Below, in pieces: positions 13,461 through 22,561 of a DNA stretch of 30,371 nucleotides. The notes beneath the pieces are model-generated. The model saw only the letters and a program-made list of their open reading frames with translations, made no database searches and was not told the DNA's origin. Positions within the stretch are counted from its first letter, which is position 1. Every line of letters begins with the position of its first letter. Origin of the DNA: JAJPHJ01 sp035622315 (lineage in GTDB: Bacteria > Vulcanimicrobiota > Vulcanimicrobiia > Eremiobacterales > Eremiobacteraceae); the NCBI GenBank assembly GCA_035622315.1, contig DASPVP010000027.1, forward strand, positions 1-30,371, in the 5' to 3' direction. Position numbers and translations under genes: made by a program.

Positions 13461-14986
13461 AGCAGCGAGCGGCCGGTCATCGCAGGAGGCTGAGCCAAGC
13501 CAAGGATCTGGCAGATGGTCGGGGCCACGTCCGCGAGCTTGCCGCCGCTGCGCAGCGGTCCGAGCTTTGGTTCGCTCACCAAAAGCAAAGGCACGTCGTT
13601 GCAGGTGTGCGCGGTGAGCGGCTTGCCGGTCGCGAGATCGACCTTCTCCTCCGCATTGCCGTGGTCGGCGGTCAGCACCATGATGGTCTGCGACTCGAGC
13701 ACTGCTGCTTCAAGCCGCCCTAGGCACTCATCCACAACCTCGAGCGCCTGCACGATCGCTTGCCAGTCGCCCGTGTGGCCCACCATGTCGGGATTGGCGT
13801 AGTTCATCATGACGAGTGCGTAGTTCTTCGATCGGATCGCCTTGACGGCGGCGTCCGTGATCTCTCTCGCGCGCATCTGCGGCAGATGATCGTAGGTGCC
13901 CACGTCGCGCGCCGACGGGATGAGCTCGCGGTCCTCGCCTGCGAACGGCTCCTCGCGCCCACCGGAGAAGAAGTAGGTCACGTGCGCGTACTTCTCGGTC
14001 TCGGCGAGCCGCAGCTGGCGCAGTCCGGCTTTTGCCACCACTTCACCAAGGGTCTGCTCCTCGAAGACGCGTCCGAACATCACCGGGTTCTTGAAGGTAT
14101 CGTCGTAGAGCGTCATGCTGGCGAAGACAAGATCGCTGAAGTGCTTGACCGGGAACTCGGAAAAACCGGGTTGTGAAAACGCTCGCGTGAGCTGGCGTGC
14201 TCGATCGGGGCGGAAGTTGAAGAAAAAGCACGAGTCGTGATCCCGCACGATGGGTTCGGTTGCACCGATGATCGTCGGTTGCACGAACTCGTCGCTCTCG
14301 CCGCGCGCATACGCCGCGTCAACGGCCTCTTGGACGGAACCCGCGGTCAACGCCTTGCCGAAGACGAGTGCGTCGTAAGCGACCTTGGTGCGCTCCCAGC
14401 GCTTGTCGCGGTCCATGGCATAGTATCGGCCGCAGATCATGGAGATGGAGGCGTTGCCAAGCTCCCGTCCGCGCGCTTGGATCTCTTCCAGGTACGGGCC
14501 GGCGCTACGCGGCGGCGTGTCGCGCCCGTCGAGAAACGCTGCGATCTTCACCGGCACGCCCGCGCGTGCAGCGGCCTCCATCAACGCATAGAGATGCTTG
14601 AGGGATGAGTGCACGCCGCCCGGTGAGGACAGTCCGAGCAGGTGCAGCGTGCCGCCCGTGCGTCTTGCGTGATCCAAACATGCGACGAGCACGGGATTCG
14701 TGAAGAATGCTCCGGTGTCGATCGCATGATCGATGCGCGTGACGCTTTGCAAGACGACACGGCCGGCGCCCAAGTTGAGATGTCCGACTTCGCTATTGCC
14801 CTGTTGGCCGTGTGGAAGCCCCACGGCCTCTTGCGCCGCCCCGATCTCTGTGTATGGATAGGTCGCCGCCATGCGACGGAAGTTCGGCATCTTCGCAGCG
14901 GCGATCGCGTTGCCGCGGGTCTCCTTCGAAATGCCGAAGCCGTCGAGGACGCACAGCACGACCCGGCGGCCGGTCGCACCGCTCAT
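13457..14986 (-). CDS. gpmI: 2,3-bisphosphoglycerate-independent phosphoglycerate mutase
   Basis: This 509-residue enzyme interconverts 3- and 2-phosphoglycerate in glycolysis through a phosphoserine intermediate and Mn ions; ~510 residues is standard. Visible: LCVLDGFGISKETRGNAIA at the N-terminus, GNSEVGHLNLGAG with the nucleophile Ser65, FLDGRDTPPRSA near 155, GRYYAMDRDKRWER, FFFNFRPDRARQL, MMNYANPDMVGHTG and LTADHGNAEE with the metal-binding Asp and His. ATG 14986 overlaps the tpiA stop (ATGA); sequence further upstream in this frame is antisense to tpiA. It is the last gene of the gap-pgk-tpiA-gpmI run; no enolase follows. Confidence 0.97.
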   Translation of the reverse strand: MSGATGRRVVLCVLDGFGISKETRGNAIAAAKMPNFRRMAATYPYTEIGAAQEAVGLPHGQQGNSEVGHLNLGAGRVVLQSVTRIDHAIDTGAFFTNPVLVACLDHARRTGGTLHLLGLSSPGGVHSSLKHLYALMEAAARAGVPVKIAAFLDGRDTPPRSAGPYLEEIQARGRELGNASISMICGRYYAMDRDKRWERTKVAYDALVFGKALTAGSVQEAVDAAYARGESDEFVQPTIIGATEPIVRDHDSCFFFNFRPDRARQLTRAFSQPGFSEFPVKHFSDLVFASMTLYDDTFKNPVMFGRVFEEQTLGEVVAKAGLRQLRLAETEKYAHVTYFFSGGREEPFAGEDRELIPSARDVGTYDHLPQMRAREITDAAVKAIRSKNYALVMMNYANPDMVGHTGDWQAIVQALEVVDECLGRLEAAVLESQTIMVLTADHGNAEEKVDLATGKPLTAHTCNDVPLLLVSEPKLGPLRSGGKLADVAPTICQILGLAQPPAMTGRSLL

Positions 14987-15735
14987 CCCTTGGCCCGTAT
15001 CCCGTTCATGATCAGCGTCAAGAAGCCGCGTGGATCGAGGCTCGCTCCACCCACGAGACCTCCGTCGACGTTCTTCTGCGCGCAAAACGCGCCGGCGTTC
15101 TCCTGGTTCATGGAGCCGCCGTAGAGGACACGCGCATCCGCGAGGCCACCGATCGCGCTCCGGATGATGCCGATCGTCGCGTCCGCGGTCGTCGGGTCGT
15201 CGCTCAGGCCTGTGCCGATCGCCCATATCGGTTCGTACGCGATCACGAGCATCGCGCGCTGCGCGTCCGTGAGCGCTCCGAGACCTGCCCGCACCTGTTC
15301 GGTCACCCTGTCCGCCGTGCGGTTCGCCTGCTTCTCCTCGATGGTCTCGCCGACGCAGACGATCGGCGTGACCTCAACCGCGAGCAATGCCGCGACCTTG
15401 CGTGCGACATCCTCGTCCGTCTCGCCGAAAAGGCGACGCCGTTCGGAGTGGCCGACAATGCAGTAGGCCGCTCCGATATCGGCGAGCATCGCAGCGCTGA
15501 TCTCCCCAGTGAAAGCGCCTTTGGGCTCCCAGTAGCAATCCTGCCCGCCGAAGCGCACTCGCGACGGAGCCAGTTCGACGCGCAGCGTCTCAAGGTCGAT
15601 GAACGGAGCGCACAGACAGATATCGGCGCGCGTCAACGCTTCTGCCGCGGCCCAGAACTGCACGACGTAGTCGCGCGTCTGCGCGGGACCTTTGTGCATC
15701 TTCCAGTTGGCGGCGAACAGCAGTCGCCGACTCAC
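14983..15735 (-). CDS. tpiA: Triosephosphate isomerase
   Basis: This 250-residue (beta/alpha)8 enzyme interconverts dihydroxyacetone phosphate and glyceraldehyde 3-phosphate. Catalytic residues are all visible: Asn10 and Lys12 in AANWKMHKG, His96 in CIVGHSERR, and Glu167 in IAYEPIWAIGTG. The phosphate-binding end RVLYGGSMNQENA is also there. GTG 15735 overlaps the pgk stop (GTGA) and gives a normal N-terminus. The stop overlaps the gpmI start. Order and overlaps indicate one transcript with pgk and gpmI. Confidence 0.97.
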   Translation of the reverse strand: MSRRLLFAANWKMHKGPAQTRDYVVQFWAAAEALTRADICLCAPFIDLETLRVELAPSRVRFGGQDCYWEPKGAFTGEISAAMLADIGAAYCIVGHSERRRLFGETDEDVARKVAALLAVEVTPIVCVGETIEEKQANRTADRVTEQVRAGLGALTDAQRAMLVIAYEPIWAIGTGLSDDPTTADATIGIIRSAIGGLADARVLYGGSMNQENAGAFCAQKNVDGGLVGGASLDPRGFLTLIMNGIRAKG

Positions 15736-16922
15736 GTGCCGGCTTTGCTCCGCAACGCCGCGACGCCGGGCAGCTCCTTGCCCTCGATGTACTCGAGCGT
15801 GGCCCCGCCGCCGGTCGAGATGTACGTCATCTTATCGGCGAAGCCGAATTTGTGGACCGCTGCGGCCGTATCACCACCGCCGACGATGCAGACAGCGCCC
15901 GAATCCACGATCGCCTGGCCGACTGCTTCGGTGCCCGCGCCGAAAGCATCCATCTCGAAGACACCCATCGGGCCGTTCCAAAGCACCGTCTTGGCCTCGA
16001 GGATCACGCCGCGGAAATCCATGGCCGTGCCGGGCCCGATGTCCAAGATCATCTCGTCGGGCATGATCTCATCGATATCAGCGTCGCGCGTCTCCGCATC
16101 CGGCGACAATTCCTTAGCGACGACCGCGTCCGTCGGAAGATGCACGTCCATCTTGGCCGCATCGTGTTCGATCGTGTGCACCACCTGTTTCGCAGGCGCA
16201 AGGTCGCGATCGCGCAGCGACTTGCCGACATCGAAGCCTTGCGCCGCGAGCAACGTGTTGGCCATGCCGCCGCCGATGACGATGGCGTCGCAGATGCGCA
16301 ACAGCCGGTCGATCACGCCGATCTTGTCTGCCACCTTTGCGCCGCCGAGGACCGCGACGAAGGGCCGCTCGGGGTGCGAGAGCACGCGGTCGAGGATCTC
16401 CAGCTCTTGCGTGAGCAGCGGGCCGGCATAGGAGGGCAGGTACTGCGTGATGCCGACCGTCGAGGCATGGGCGCGATGCGCCGTGCCGAACGCGTCGTTG
16501 ATGTAGATGTCGCCGAGCTCGGCGAGCGAGCGGGCGAATGCCGGATCGTTTGCTTCCTCACCGGGATGGAAGCGCAGGTTCTCGAGTAGGAGCACGTCGC
16601 CGTTGGCCATCTTCGCGATCGCAGCTCTGGCGGGTTCGCCGACACTATCGGTGGCTGTCTGCACCTCGCGGCCGAGCGCGCTCGAAAGCGCTCGCGCTAC
16701 CGGTGCCATGCGCAGCGACTCAACGACCTTGCCGTCTGGCCGTCCGAGGTGCGACATGACGATCACCTTGGCGCCTCGCTCCGCGAGCGACCGCAATGTG
16801 GGGACCGCGGCGTCGATCCTCGTCGTGTCGGTCACCCGCCCGTCTTCCAACGGCACGTTGAGGTCCTCGCGCACGAGCACCCGCTTGCCCGCGACGTCGA
16901 GATCTTCGAATCGCGTGGGCAA
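15732..16922 (-). CDS. pgk: Phosphoglycerate kinase
   Basis: This 396-residue two-domain kinase makes ATP from 1,3-bisphosphoglycerate. Signatures: RVLVREDLNVPLEDGRVTD at the N-terminus, IVMSHLGRPDGK, LLENLRFHPGEE, INDAFGTAHRAHAS, AVLGGAKVADKIGVIDRLL and the nucleotide-binding VGGGDTAAAVHKFG near the end. The start codon is TTG at 16922, directly after the gap stop. An AAGGAG inside the last codons of gap is 6 bases away, and MPTRFEDLDVAGKRVLVR is the expected N-terminus. The stop overlaps tpiA (GTGA). Confidence 0.97.
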   Translation of the reverse strand: MPTRFEDLDVAGKRVLVREDLNVPLEDGRVTDTTRIDAAVPTLRSLAERGAKVIVMSHLGRPDGKVVESLRMAPVARALSSALGREVQTATDSVGEPARAAIAKMANGDVLLLENLRFHPGEEANDPAFARSLAELGDIYINDAFGTAHRAHASTVGITQYLPSYAGPLLTQELEILDRVLSHPERPFVAVLGGAKVADKIGVIDRLLRICDAIVIGGGMANTLLAAQGFDVGKSLRDRDLAPAKQVVHTIEHDAAKMDVHLPTDAVVAKELSPDAETRDADIDEIMPDEMILDIGPGTAMDFRGVILEAKTVLWNGPMGVFEMDAFGAGTEAVGQAIVDSGAVCIVGGGDTAAAVHKFGFADKMTYISTGGGATLEYIEGKELPGVAALRSKAGT

Positions 16923-17933
<1,011 letters not shown>

Positions 17934-17948
17934 GAGATCCTCCGGAAG

Positions 17949-17966
17949 GGGCGATAGCGATCGCCC
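17949..17966. repeat. Palindromic hairpin, copy 2 of a GGGCGA-type intergenic repeat
   Basis: GGGCGAT (17949-17955) pairs with ATCGCCC (17960-17966) around AGCG. It lies a few bases upstream of the gap ribosome-binding site, so it could affect gap leader structure. It resembles the hairpins at 2640-2660 and 17984-18003. Confidence 0.5.
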
Positions 17967-17983
17967 TCGACGCAAGGTACGGA

Positions 17984-18003
17984 GGGCGACGTAGCAGTCG
18001 CCC
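17984..18003. repeat. Palindromic hairpin, copy 3 of a GGGCGA-type intergenic repeat
   Basis: GGGCGAC (17984-17990) pairs with GTCGCCC (17997-18003) around a 6-base loop. It lies 21 bases past the whiA stop and could act as its terminator, although no T-run follows. Together with 17949-17966 it forms a tandem pair. Confidence 0.5.
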
Positions 18004-18024
18004 CTACAAGAGGAGGGGGGCGGA

Positions 18025-18882
18025 TTACCTCTTCGCGAGCCGCTCCAAAAGTCGCATCCGATTCGCCATGGCGGCCTTCGTGATCGGCGGCCGGGCGGCG
18101 CGCGCGAGTTCGGCAAGCGTGCGGGAAGGGTGGGCTATGCGCAGGCGGGCGGCCTCGCGCACCGCGCTCGAAAGCGCGCGACCGTTCGCGGACGCGAGGA
18201 CGCGTCGCGCCGCGTCGCGCTGCCGAGCTGCCGACACTGCTGCGCGTGCCGCGTTGGCTGCCTCGCTGTTCACCGTGCGCCGGATCGAGTTCTTCGTCTG
18301 TCGCAACGCGCGCTGCTCTTCGAGACGCAAGAGCGCTCGCGTGGCGCCCATGTTCCCAAGCAGCAAGGCGACCGTCTGCGCGTCTTTGACGTACGCTAGC
18401 GCGCGGCCGCGGCGCCGCGTGAGCCCGACGTCGCCACCGAGACGTGCGATGGCATCGCTGAGCGCACGTGCGGTGTCATCGTCGCGGCAGAGGAACTCGA
18501 GGTGATAACCGTGGCCGGGATCGCTCACCGAGCCGCAGATCAGGAAAGCCGCGCGCAAGAACGCGCGGCGGCAGCAGGTGCGCCGTGGCGCCACCTGCGG
18601 CTGCGCCGGCGCGGTGGTCGCTCCCGGCGACGGACCCACGTGCACGACCCAGCGCGAACCTGTGCCGCCATGCGAGTGTGAGGCGTGCGCGACGACGTTG
18701 CGTGCGTGCGCCGCGGCGACGAATGCGCGAGCCGTGGCCGCGTGCGCAGTCGGAAGCGCGACGGTCGAAGAGCCGGGATCGCGCGTTCCGAGCCGAACCA
18801 AAACGCCGACGAACGTGGCGGCGCAACACGGCCGCTGCTCGCGGACAGCCGCGATTTCGTCTTTGGCGTTCCGGGAGAACAT
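18025..18882 (-). CDS. whiA: WhiA-family DNA-binding protein
   Basis: WhiA is a homing-endonuclease-derived regulator with a C-terminal helix-turn-helix, controlling sporulation septation in Streptomyces and affecting division in Bacillus. This 285-residue copy is shorter than the usual ~315. The N-terminal FSRNAKDEIAAVRE and PCCAATFVGVLVR are typical. The central LAGLIDADG-like core has CCRRAFLRAAFLICGSVSDP then YHLEFLCRD. The C-terminal part has NSIRRTVNSEAANAARAAVS, LAELARAARPPITKAAMANR and MRLLERLAKR, the WhiA HTH. The N-terminal linker is Ala/His-rich and divergent. It starts 2 bases after the upstream glycosyltransferase stop. RapZ and YvcK genes, its usual neighbours, are not adjacent. 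Confidence 0.9.
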   Translation of the reverse strand: MFSRNAKDEIAAVREQRPCCAATFVGVLVRLGTRDPGSSTVALPTAHAATARAFVAAAHARNVVAHASHSHGGTGSRWVVHVGPSPGATTAPAQPQVAPRRTCCRRAFLRAAFLICGSVSDPGHGYHLEFLCRDDDTARALSDAIARLGGDVGLTRRRGRALAYVKDAQTVALLLGNMGATRALLRLEEQRALRQTKNSIRRTVNSEAANAARAAVSAARQRDAARRVLASANGRALSSAVREAARLRIAHPSRTLAELARAARPPITKAAMANRMRLLERLAKR

Positions 18883-18884
18883 GG

Positions 18885-20036
18885 TTAGGAGCCGGTTGCG
18901 ACCGCGTCGCGGCGCGCTCGCTCGTACTCTCCTTCCAGCCGCTCCGCGAGCGCGTCGACCCCGAATGGCGCCGCAGCTCGGCGCGCGGCGTCGCCGCGGA
19001 TCGCTCGGCGTTCGCGCGGTTCATCGAAGAAGGATTGCAATGCGCGGGCGAATGCCTCCGCGTCATCTGCCGTCAGCATCCCGGCATCACCCGTCACGAT
19101 CTCAGCCGTCACCGGACAGTCGACGGCGACGACCGGCAATCCGTGCGCGAGCGCCTCGACGATGACGAGTCCTTGCGTTTCGGTGAGCGAGGTGAATGCA
19201 AAGACCCCCGCCGCTCGATAGTATGCGCCGAGCTCCCCCTGTTCGAGCGCGCCGACGAACGTGACGGAGGCAGCACAACCAAGATCCTTCGCACGCCGCT
19301 CGAGCTCATCACGATGCGGCCCGTCTCCCACCACCACGAGCCGCGCATCAGGCCGCATCTTGGCAAAGCGCGCGAACGCGTCGAGCAACAGGTCGAGATT
19401 CTTCTCCTTGCCCAGCCGTCCGACGGAGAGAAGCACTGGTCCCTGTGCGGCGGCGATAGCGGGCGGCGGCTCGCCTTGTGGCCCGAAGCTCTCGAGGTCG
19501 ACGCCGCCCGGCAGGATGGAGAATGGTGCCGTCACACCGTACGAACGCAACAGCTCCGCGGTGCCGACGGTAGGCGCGATCACGCGATCGCACCGGTTAC
19601 AGAATTCTCGCGACAGCCATTTCGCTTGCGCACGGGTCACCCGTTGGTGCACGGGGAGGTAGTGCGCGTAGTCCTCGAACCTTGTGTGATAGGTGAAGAA
19701 GAGCGGCAGTTTACGCATGCGCGCGAGATACGCGCCCAAGCATCCGATGAAGAAAAACGTGTGCGCGTGGATCACATCGAAGGGCACGTTGGGTAGGTTC
19801 GCGACGAGCTTCGCGGGCAGCGGGAACGCGAGGCGGAAGCCAGGGTAGAAGGGGAACGACGTCGAGCGCAGGTGGAAGACGTCGGGATGGTCGTCGTCGC
19901 CCTGCGGATGGGCGGGCCCCACGATGATGACGCGGTGGCCGCGCCGGCGCAACGCCTTCGCCGTCGAGACGATCGAGGTCACCACGCCGTTCGTCTCGGG
20001 CGTGTAGGTGTCGGAGAACATGCCGATGGTCAGCAC
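18885..20036 (-). CDS. GT4-family glycosyltransferase
   Basis: This 383-residue GT-B-fold transferase resembles the MgtA/PimB/diacylglycerol glucosyltransferase group. N-terminal domain: IGMFSDTYTPETNGVVTSI, GHRVIIVGPAHP, FDVIHAHTFFFIGCLGAYLA and FFTYHTRFEDYAHYLP. C-terminal nucleotide-sugar domain: ILPGGVDLESFGP, LLSVGRLGKEKNLDLLLDAF, FTSLTETQGLVIVEALAHGL (the E-x7-E motif) followed by PVVAVD. Such enzymes glycosylate lipids or phosphoinositols at the inner membrane face; the acceptor here is unknown. GTG 20036 gives the normal start. It is likely co-transcribed with whiA (2-base gap), and an independent unit separate from rqcP. Confidence 0.9.
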   Translation of the reverse strand: MLTIGMFSDTYTPETNGVVTSIVSTAKALRRRGHRVIIVGPAHPQGDDDHPDVFHLRSTSFPFYPGFRLAFPLPAKLVANLPNVPFDVIHAHTFFFIGCLGAYLARMRKLPLFFTYHTRFEDYAHYLPVHQRVTRAQAKWLSREFCNRCDRVIAPTVGTAELLRSYGVTAPFSILPGGVDLESFGPQGEPPPAIAAAQGPVLLSVGRLGKEKNLDLLLDAFARFAKMRPDARLVVVGDGPHRDELERRAKDLGCAASVTFVGALEQGELGAYYRAAGVFAFTSLTETQGLVIVEALAHGLPVVAVDCPVTAEIVTGDAGMLTADDAEAFARALQSFFDEPRERRAIRGDAARRAAAPFGVDALAERLEGEYERARRDAVATGS

Positions 20037-20072
20037 AGGTGCGTGGGCCGCATTTCTTGACCCTCGCGCGCG

Positions 20073-20330
20073 TCAGCGCGCCGTGTCTTCGAGGATCGTG
20101 TAGAGCGATCCAGCGTCGCCCTTCGGCAGGGACCGCTCGGGCACCGCTTCGACGCGGACGCGCAGCGTACGCGTCGCGTAGTGGATCGTGAGTTCGTCCC
20201 CAGGCTTCACCGCGTGGGAGGCGCGCAGCGGCTTGCCGCGGGATTCGATGCGCCCCGCGTCGATCGCGTCCTTCGCCTCGCTGCGGCGTTTGGCCAAACG
20301 CGCGACCTTGAGGAACTTATCCAGTCTCAA
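20073..20330 (-). CDS. rqcP: S4-domain ribosome quality-control factor RqcP (YabO)
   Basis: This 85-residue S4-domain protein begins MRLDKFLKVARLAKRRSEAK and continues with AGRIESRGKPLRASHAVKPG and DELTIHYATRTLRVRV, closely following Bacillus YabO/RqcP, including the distinctive end YTILED. RqcP works with RqcH on split 60S-like (50S) subunits to add poly-alanine tails to stalled nascent chains. The TTG start at 20330 overlaps the mazG stop (TTGA). The order mfd - foldase - mazG(yabN) - rqcP(yabO) parallels mfd-spoVT-yabM-yabN-yabO of Bacillus, which strengthens the identification over a heat-shock Hsp15 homologue. Confidence 0.9.
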   Translation of the reverse strand: MRLDKFLKVARLAKRRSEAKDAIDAGRIESRGKPLRASHAVKPGDELTIHYATRTLRVRVEAVPERSLPKGDAGSLYTILEDTAR

Positions 20331-21526
20331 CGGTCCGCGGCGACGTCGACGTCGAGCTCTTTGGCTTGCCGCCAGAGCGCGTCGAGGTCAGTCAGCGTCC
20401 GGTTCGCGAGGGCGGTCGCGCCGCCGCCTGCGATCTGCTCCATGGCCGCGAACCGTCGGCGAAACTTCGCGTTGGCTTGGCGCAGCGCGGCTTCTGCGTC
20501 GACGCCACTGCGCCGTGCGAGATTGACGATGGTGAAGAGGACGTCGCCGAGCTCGTCGCGCAGCGCGCCGGGATCGCCGTGCTCGATCGCCTCGCGGAGT
20601 TCGACGAGTTCCTCTTCGACTTTCGCCAACACGTCGCGTGCCTGCGGCCAGTCGAAACCGACCGTGTTCGCCTTCTCTTGGATGCGCTGCGCGTGCAACA
20701 GCGATGGCAACGATCGAGGAACGCCGTCGAGCAAAGACTCACGATGCTTGATAGAGGCTTCTTGCGTCTTGATGAGCTCCCAGGACTTCATCTGCTCCTG
20801 GGACGTCGAGATGCTGGCGTCGCCGAAGACGTGCGGATGGCGCCGGATCATCTTCTCCGCGAGGGCGTCGATGACGTCTGCCACGGCGAACTGGCCGCGC
20901 TCGCACGCGATCTGCGCGTGGAACACGATCTGCAGCAAGAGATCCCCGAGCTCATCGCAGAGCTTGCGCGAGTCCTGTTCGTCCACAGCCTCCACGACTT
21001 CGTGCGTCTCTTCGACGAGGTAGGGTAGGAGCGAGGCGTGGGTCTGTTCGCGATCCCACGGACAGCATGCGCGCAGGCGCGCCATGATCTCGACCAGTTC
21101 GTCCCAGCTGTGGTGCACGGCGATCGGCGGCAGCGGCAAGAGCGGGGACATGGCGGCTGCTGAAAGGGCCGAGCGCGGAACTCCCGGCACGATCGTGACG
21201 TCGATGTCACGCTTGGCGAGCGCGTGAAGCAGATGCGGAAGCCCTGAAAAGTCCATCAACGGGTGGCCAGGCACGCCGAGCGCCGCGTCGCCGCTCGCGA
21301 AAAGGTCCGCCGCCTGCTCGACTGCGCTTGGAACCCCGCGCAACAGCCCGCCGCCATCCCCCGGGAGCACCTGCGCCGGCACGCCGTGGTCGCGCAGGTA
21401 TTGCAGCGTGGCCGGCGCCGCGTCGCAGGTGAAGACCGCGGGTGCTGCTTGCAGCGACTCGAGGGCGCCCAAGGTCAGGAGCCGAGCGTCGCTCGGACCG
21501 AGACCCACGATCGAGAGTTGGGGCAT
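20327..21526 (-). CDS. mazG: YabN-type protein: shortened tetrapyrrole-methylase-like domain fused to MazG
   Basis: The 399-residue protein has two parts. Residues ~1-135 resemble the first half of the SAM-dependent tetrapyrrole methylase fold (LSIVGLGPSDARLLTLGALE, ALGVPGHPLMDFSG, VTIVPGVPRSA). Bacillus YabN has ~220 residues here, so about half is gone. Residues ~145-399 form a complete MazG nucleoside-triphosphate pyrophosphohydrolase: LRACCPWDREQTHASLLPYL, VEETHEVVEAVDEQD, DELGDLLLQIVFHAQ, EKMIRRHPHVFGD, and a second repeat with EEELVELREAIEHGD and RDELGDVLFTIVNLARR. MazG hydrolyses NTPs/dNTPs, limiting damaged nucleotides and (p)ppGpp-linked stress. ATG 21526 is 44 bases after the foldase stop. 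Confidence 0.9.
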   Translation of the reverse strand: MPQLSIVGLGPSDARLLTLGALESLQAAPAVFTCDAAPATLQYLRDHGVPAQVLPGDGGGLLRGVPSAVEQAADLFASGDAALGVPGHPLMDFSGLPHLLHALAKRDIDVTIVPGVPRSALSAAAMSPLLPLPPIAVHHSWDELVEIMARLRACCPWDREQTHASLLPYLVEETHEVVEAVDEQDSRKLCDELGDLLLQIVFHAQIACERGQFAVADVIDALAEKMIRRHPHVFGDASISTSQEQMKSWELIKTQEASIKHRESLLDGVPRSLPSLLHAQRIQEKANTVGFDWPQARDVLAKVEEELVELREAIEHGDPGALRDELGDVLFTIVNLARRSGVDAEAALRQANAKFRRRFAAMEQIAGGGATALANRTLTDLDALWRQAKELDVDVAADR

Positions 21527-21570
21527 GAAGAAAAGTTTGGCGCGGGCCGAGCCCGCGCCTTTTGTCGTGG

Positions 21571-22521
21571 TTACTGCCCTGAGGGCTGCGCCTGCGGCGC
21601 GCTCGTTCCCATCGGCATGCCCGCCGGCGGCGGGAAGAGCGGGTTGAAGCGATCGTCGAAGACCTGGATGTTCGCCTTGTCGCGCAGTTGCTGGATGAAC
21701 GGCGCGCCCTGAGCGGCTTCTTGCTGCTCCACGAGCGAATCCCGGATCTTCGGCTCTACTTCCGCAAGCGACGCTTGGTGCGCGGGCCGCTTGCCTTCGA
21801 CCTGGATGATATGCCAGCCGAAGGGCGTGTTCACCGGCTGGCTGATCTGCCCGACGTTCAGCGCGAAGGCCGCTTGCGCGAACGGCGCGACCATCTGCGT
21901 CGCGGAGAACCAGCCGAGCTCGCCGCCCTGCGCCTTGCTGCCCGGGTCGTCCGAATACTGCTTCGCAAGCGTGGCAAAGTCCGCGCCGTGCTGCAACTGC
22001 GCCAAGATGGCGTCAGCCTGCGCCTTGGTCTTCACGAGGATGTGCCGCGCGCGCACCTGCGCCGGCGTGTTGTACATCGTACGGTTCTTGTTGTAGAAGT
22101 CCGTGATGTCGGCCTGGCTGATGTTGATCTGCTTGTCCACCGCTTGCTTGATGATCAGCTGGACCTTCTCGATCGTCTTGACGTCGTCCATCGTGAGGCC
22201 TTGCTGCTTGAGGATGGAATCGAACTGGCCCGGCGGGAAGCGCTGCTCGAGCTGCGTCACCTGGTCTTGGATCTGCGCATCGGTCGGATTGATGCCGGCC
22301 TGCTTGCCGTACTGCAGCACGAGCTGGGTGTCGACCATCTGCTGGAGCGTCGTCTTGCCGGCTTGGTTCTCGAGCCGGTTGTCGAGCGCCGACTTCGTGA
22401 TCTTCTCGCCGTTGACCGAGACGATCGTCTTGTCTTCTGAACCCGCGCAGGCGGTGAGCTGCAGCGCAAAGGTCATCGCCGCGATCGCGAGTGTCGCGCC
22501 GGCAAACCTGTGAAACGTCAT
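21571..22521 (-). CDS. Parvulin-type peptidyl-prolyl isomerase lipoprotein (PrsA/SurA-like)
   Basis: This 316-residue exported foldase starts with a signal peptide ending in LQLTAC (lipidated Cys25). A SurA/PrsA-like N-terminal chaperone region spans ~30-145 (VSVNGEKITKSALDNRLENQ; LQQMVDTQLVLQYGKQ). The parvulin domain runs ~155-245: VRARHILVKTKAQADAIL, FATLAKQYSDDPGSKAQGGE, LGWFSATQMVAPFAQAAF, PFGWHIIQVEGKR. It would isomerise prolyl bonds in exported proteins. The tail is Pro/Gln/Ala-rich. ATG 22521 follows AAGGAG (22527-22532). It sits between mfd and mazG. Lipidation ties it to Lgt and LspA encoded in the same window. Confidence 0.93.
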   Translation of the reverse strand: MTFHRFAGATLAIAAMTFALQLTACAGSEDKTIVSVNGEKITKSALDNRLENQAGKTTLQQMVDTQLVLQYGKQAGINPTDAQIQDQVTQLEQRFPPGQFDSILKQQGLTMDDVKTIEKVQLIIKQAVDKQINISQADITDFYNKNRTMYNTPAQVRARHILVKTKAQADAILAQLQHGADFATLAKQYSDDPGSKAQGGELGWFSATQMVAPFAQAAFALNVGQISQPVNTPFGWHIIQVEGKRPAHQASLAEVEPKIRDSLVEQQEAAQGAPFIQQLRDKANIQVFDDRFNPLFPPPAGMPMGTSAPQAQPSGQ

Positions 22522-22561
22522 GTGTGCTCCTTGTCGGCGCGATACGTCGCGCCGCGACGGT

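Noticed and set aside
14812..16431. Plus-strand open frame across gpmI, tpiA and pgk
   Set aside because: It is antisense to three certain glycolytic genes; no motif seen.
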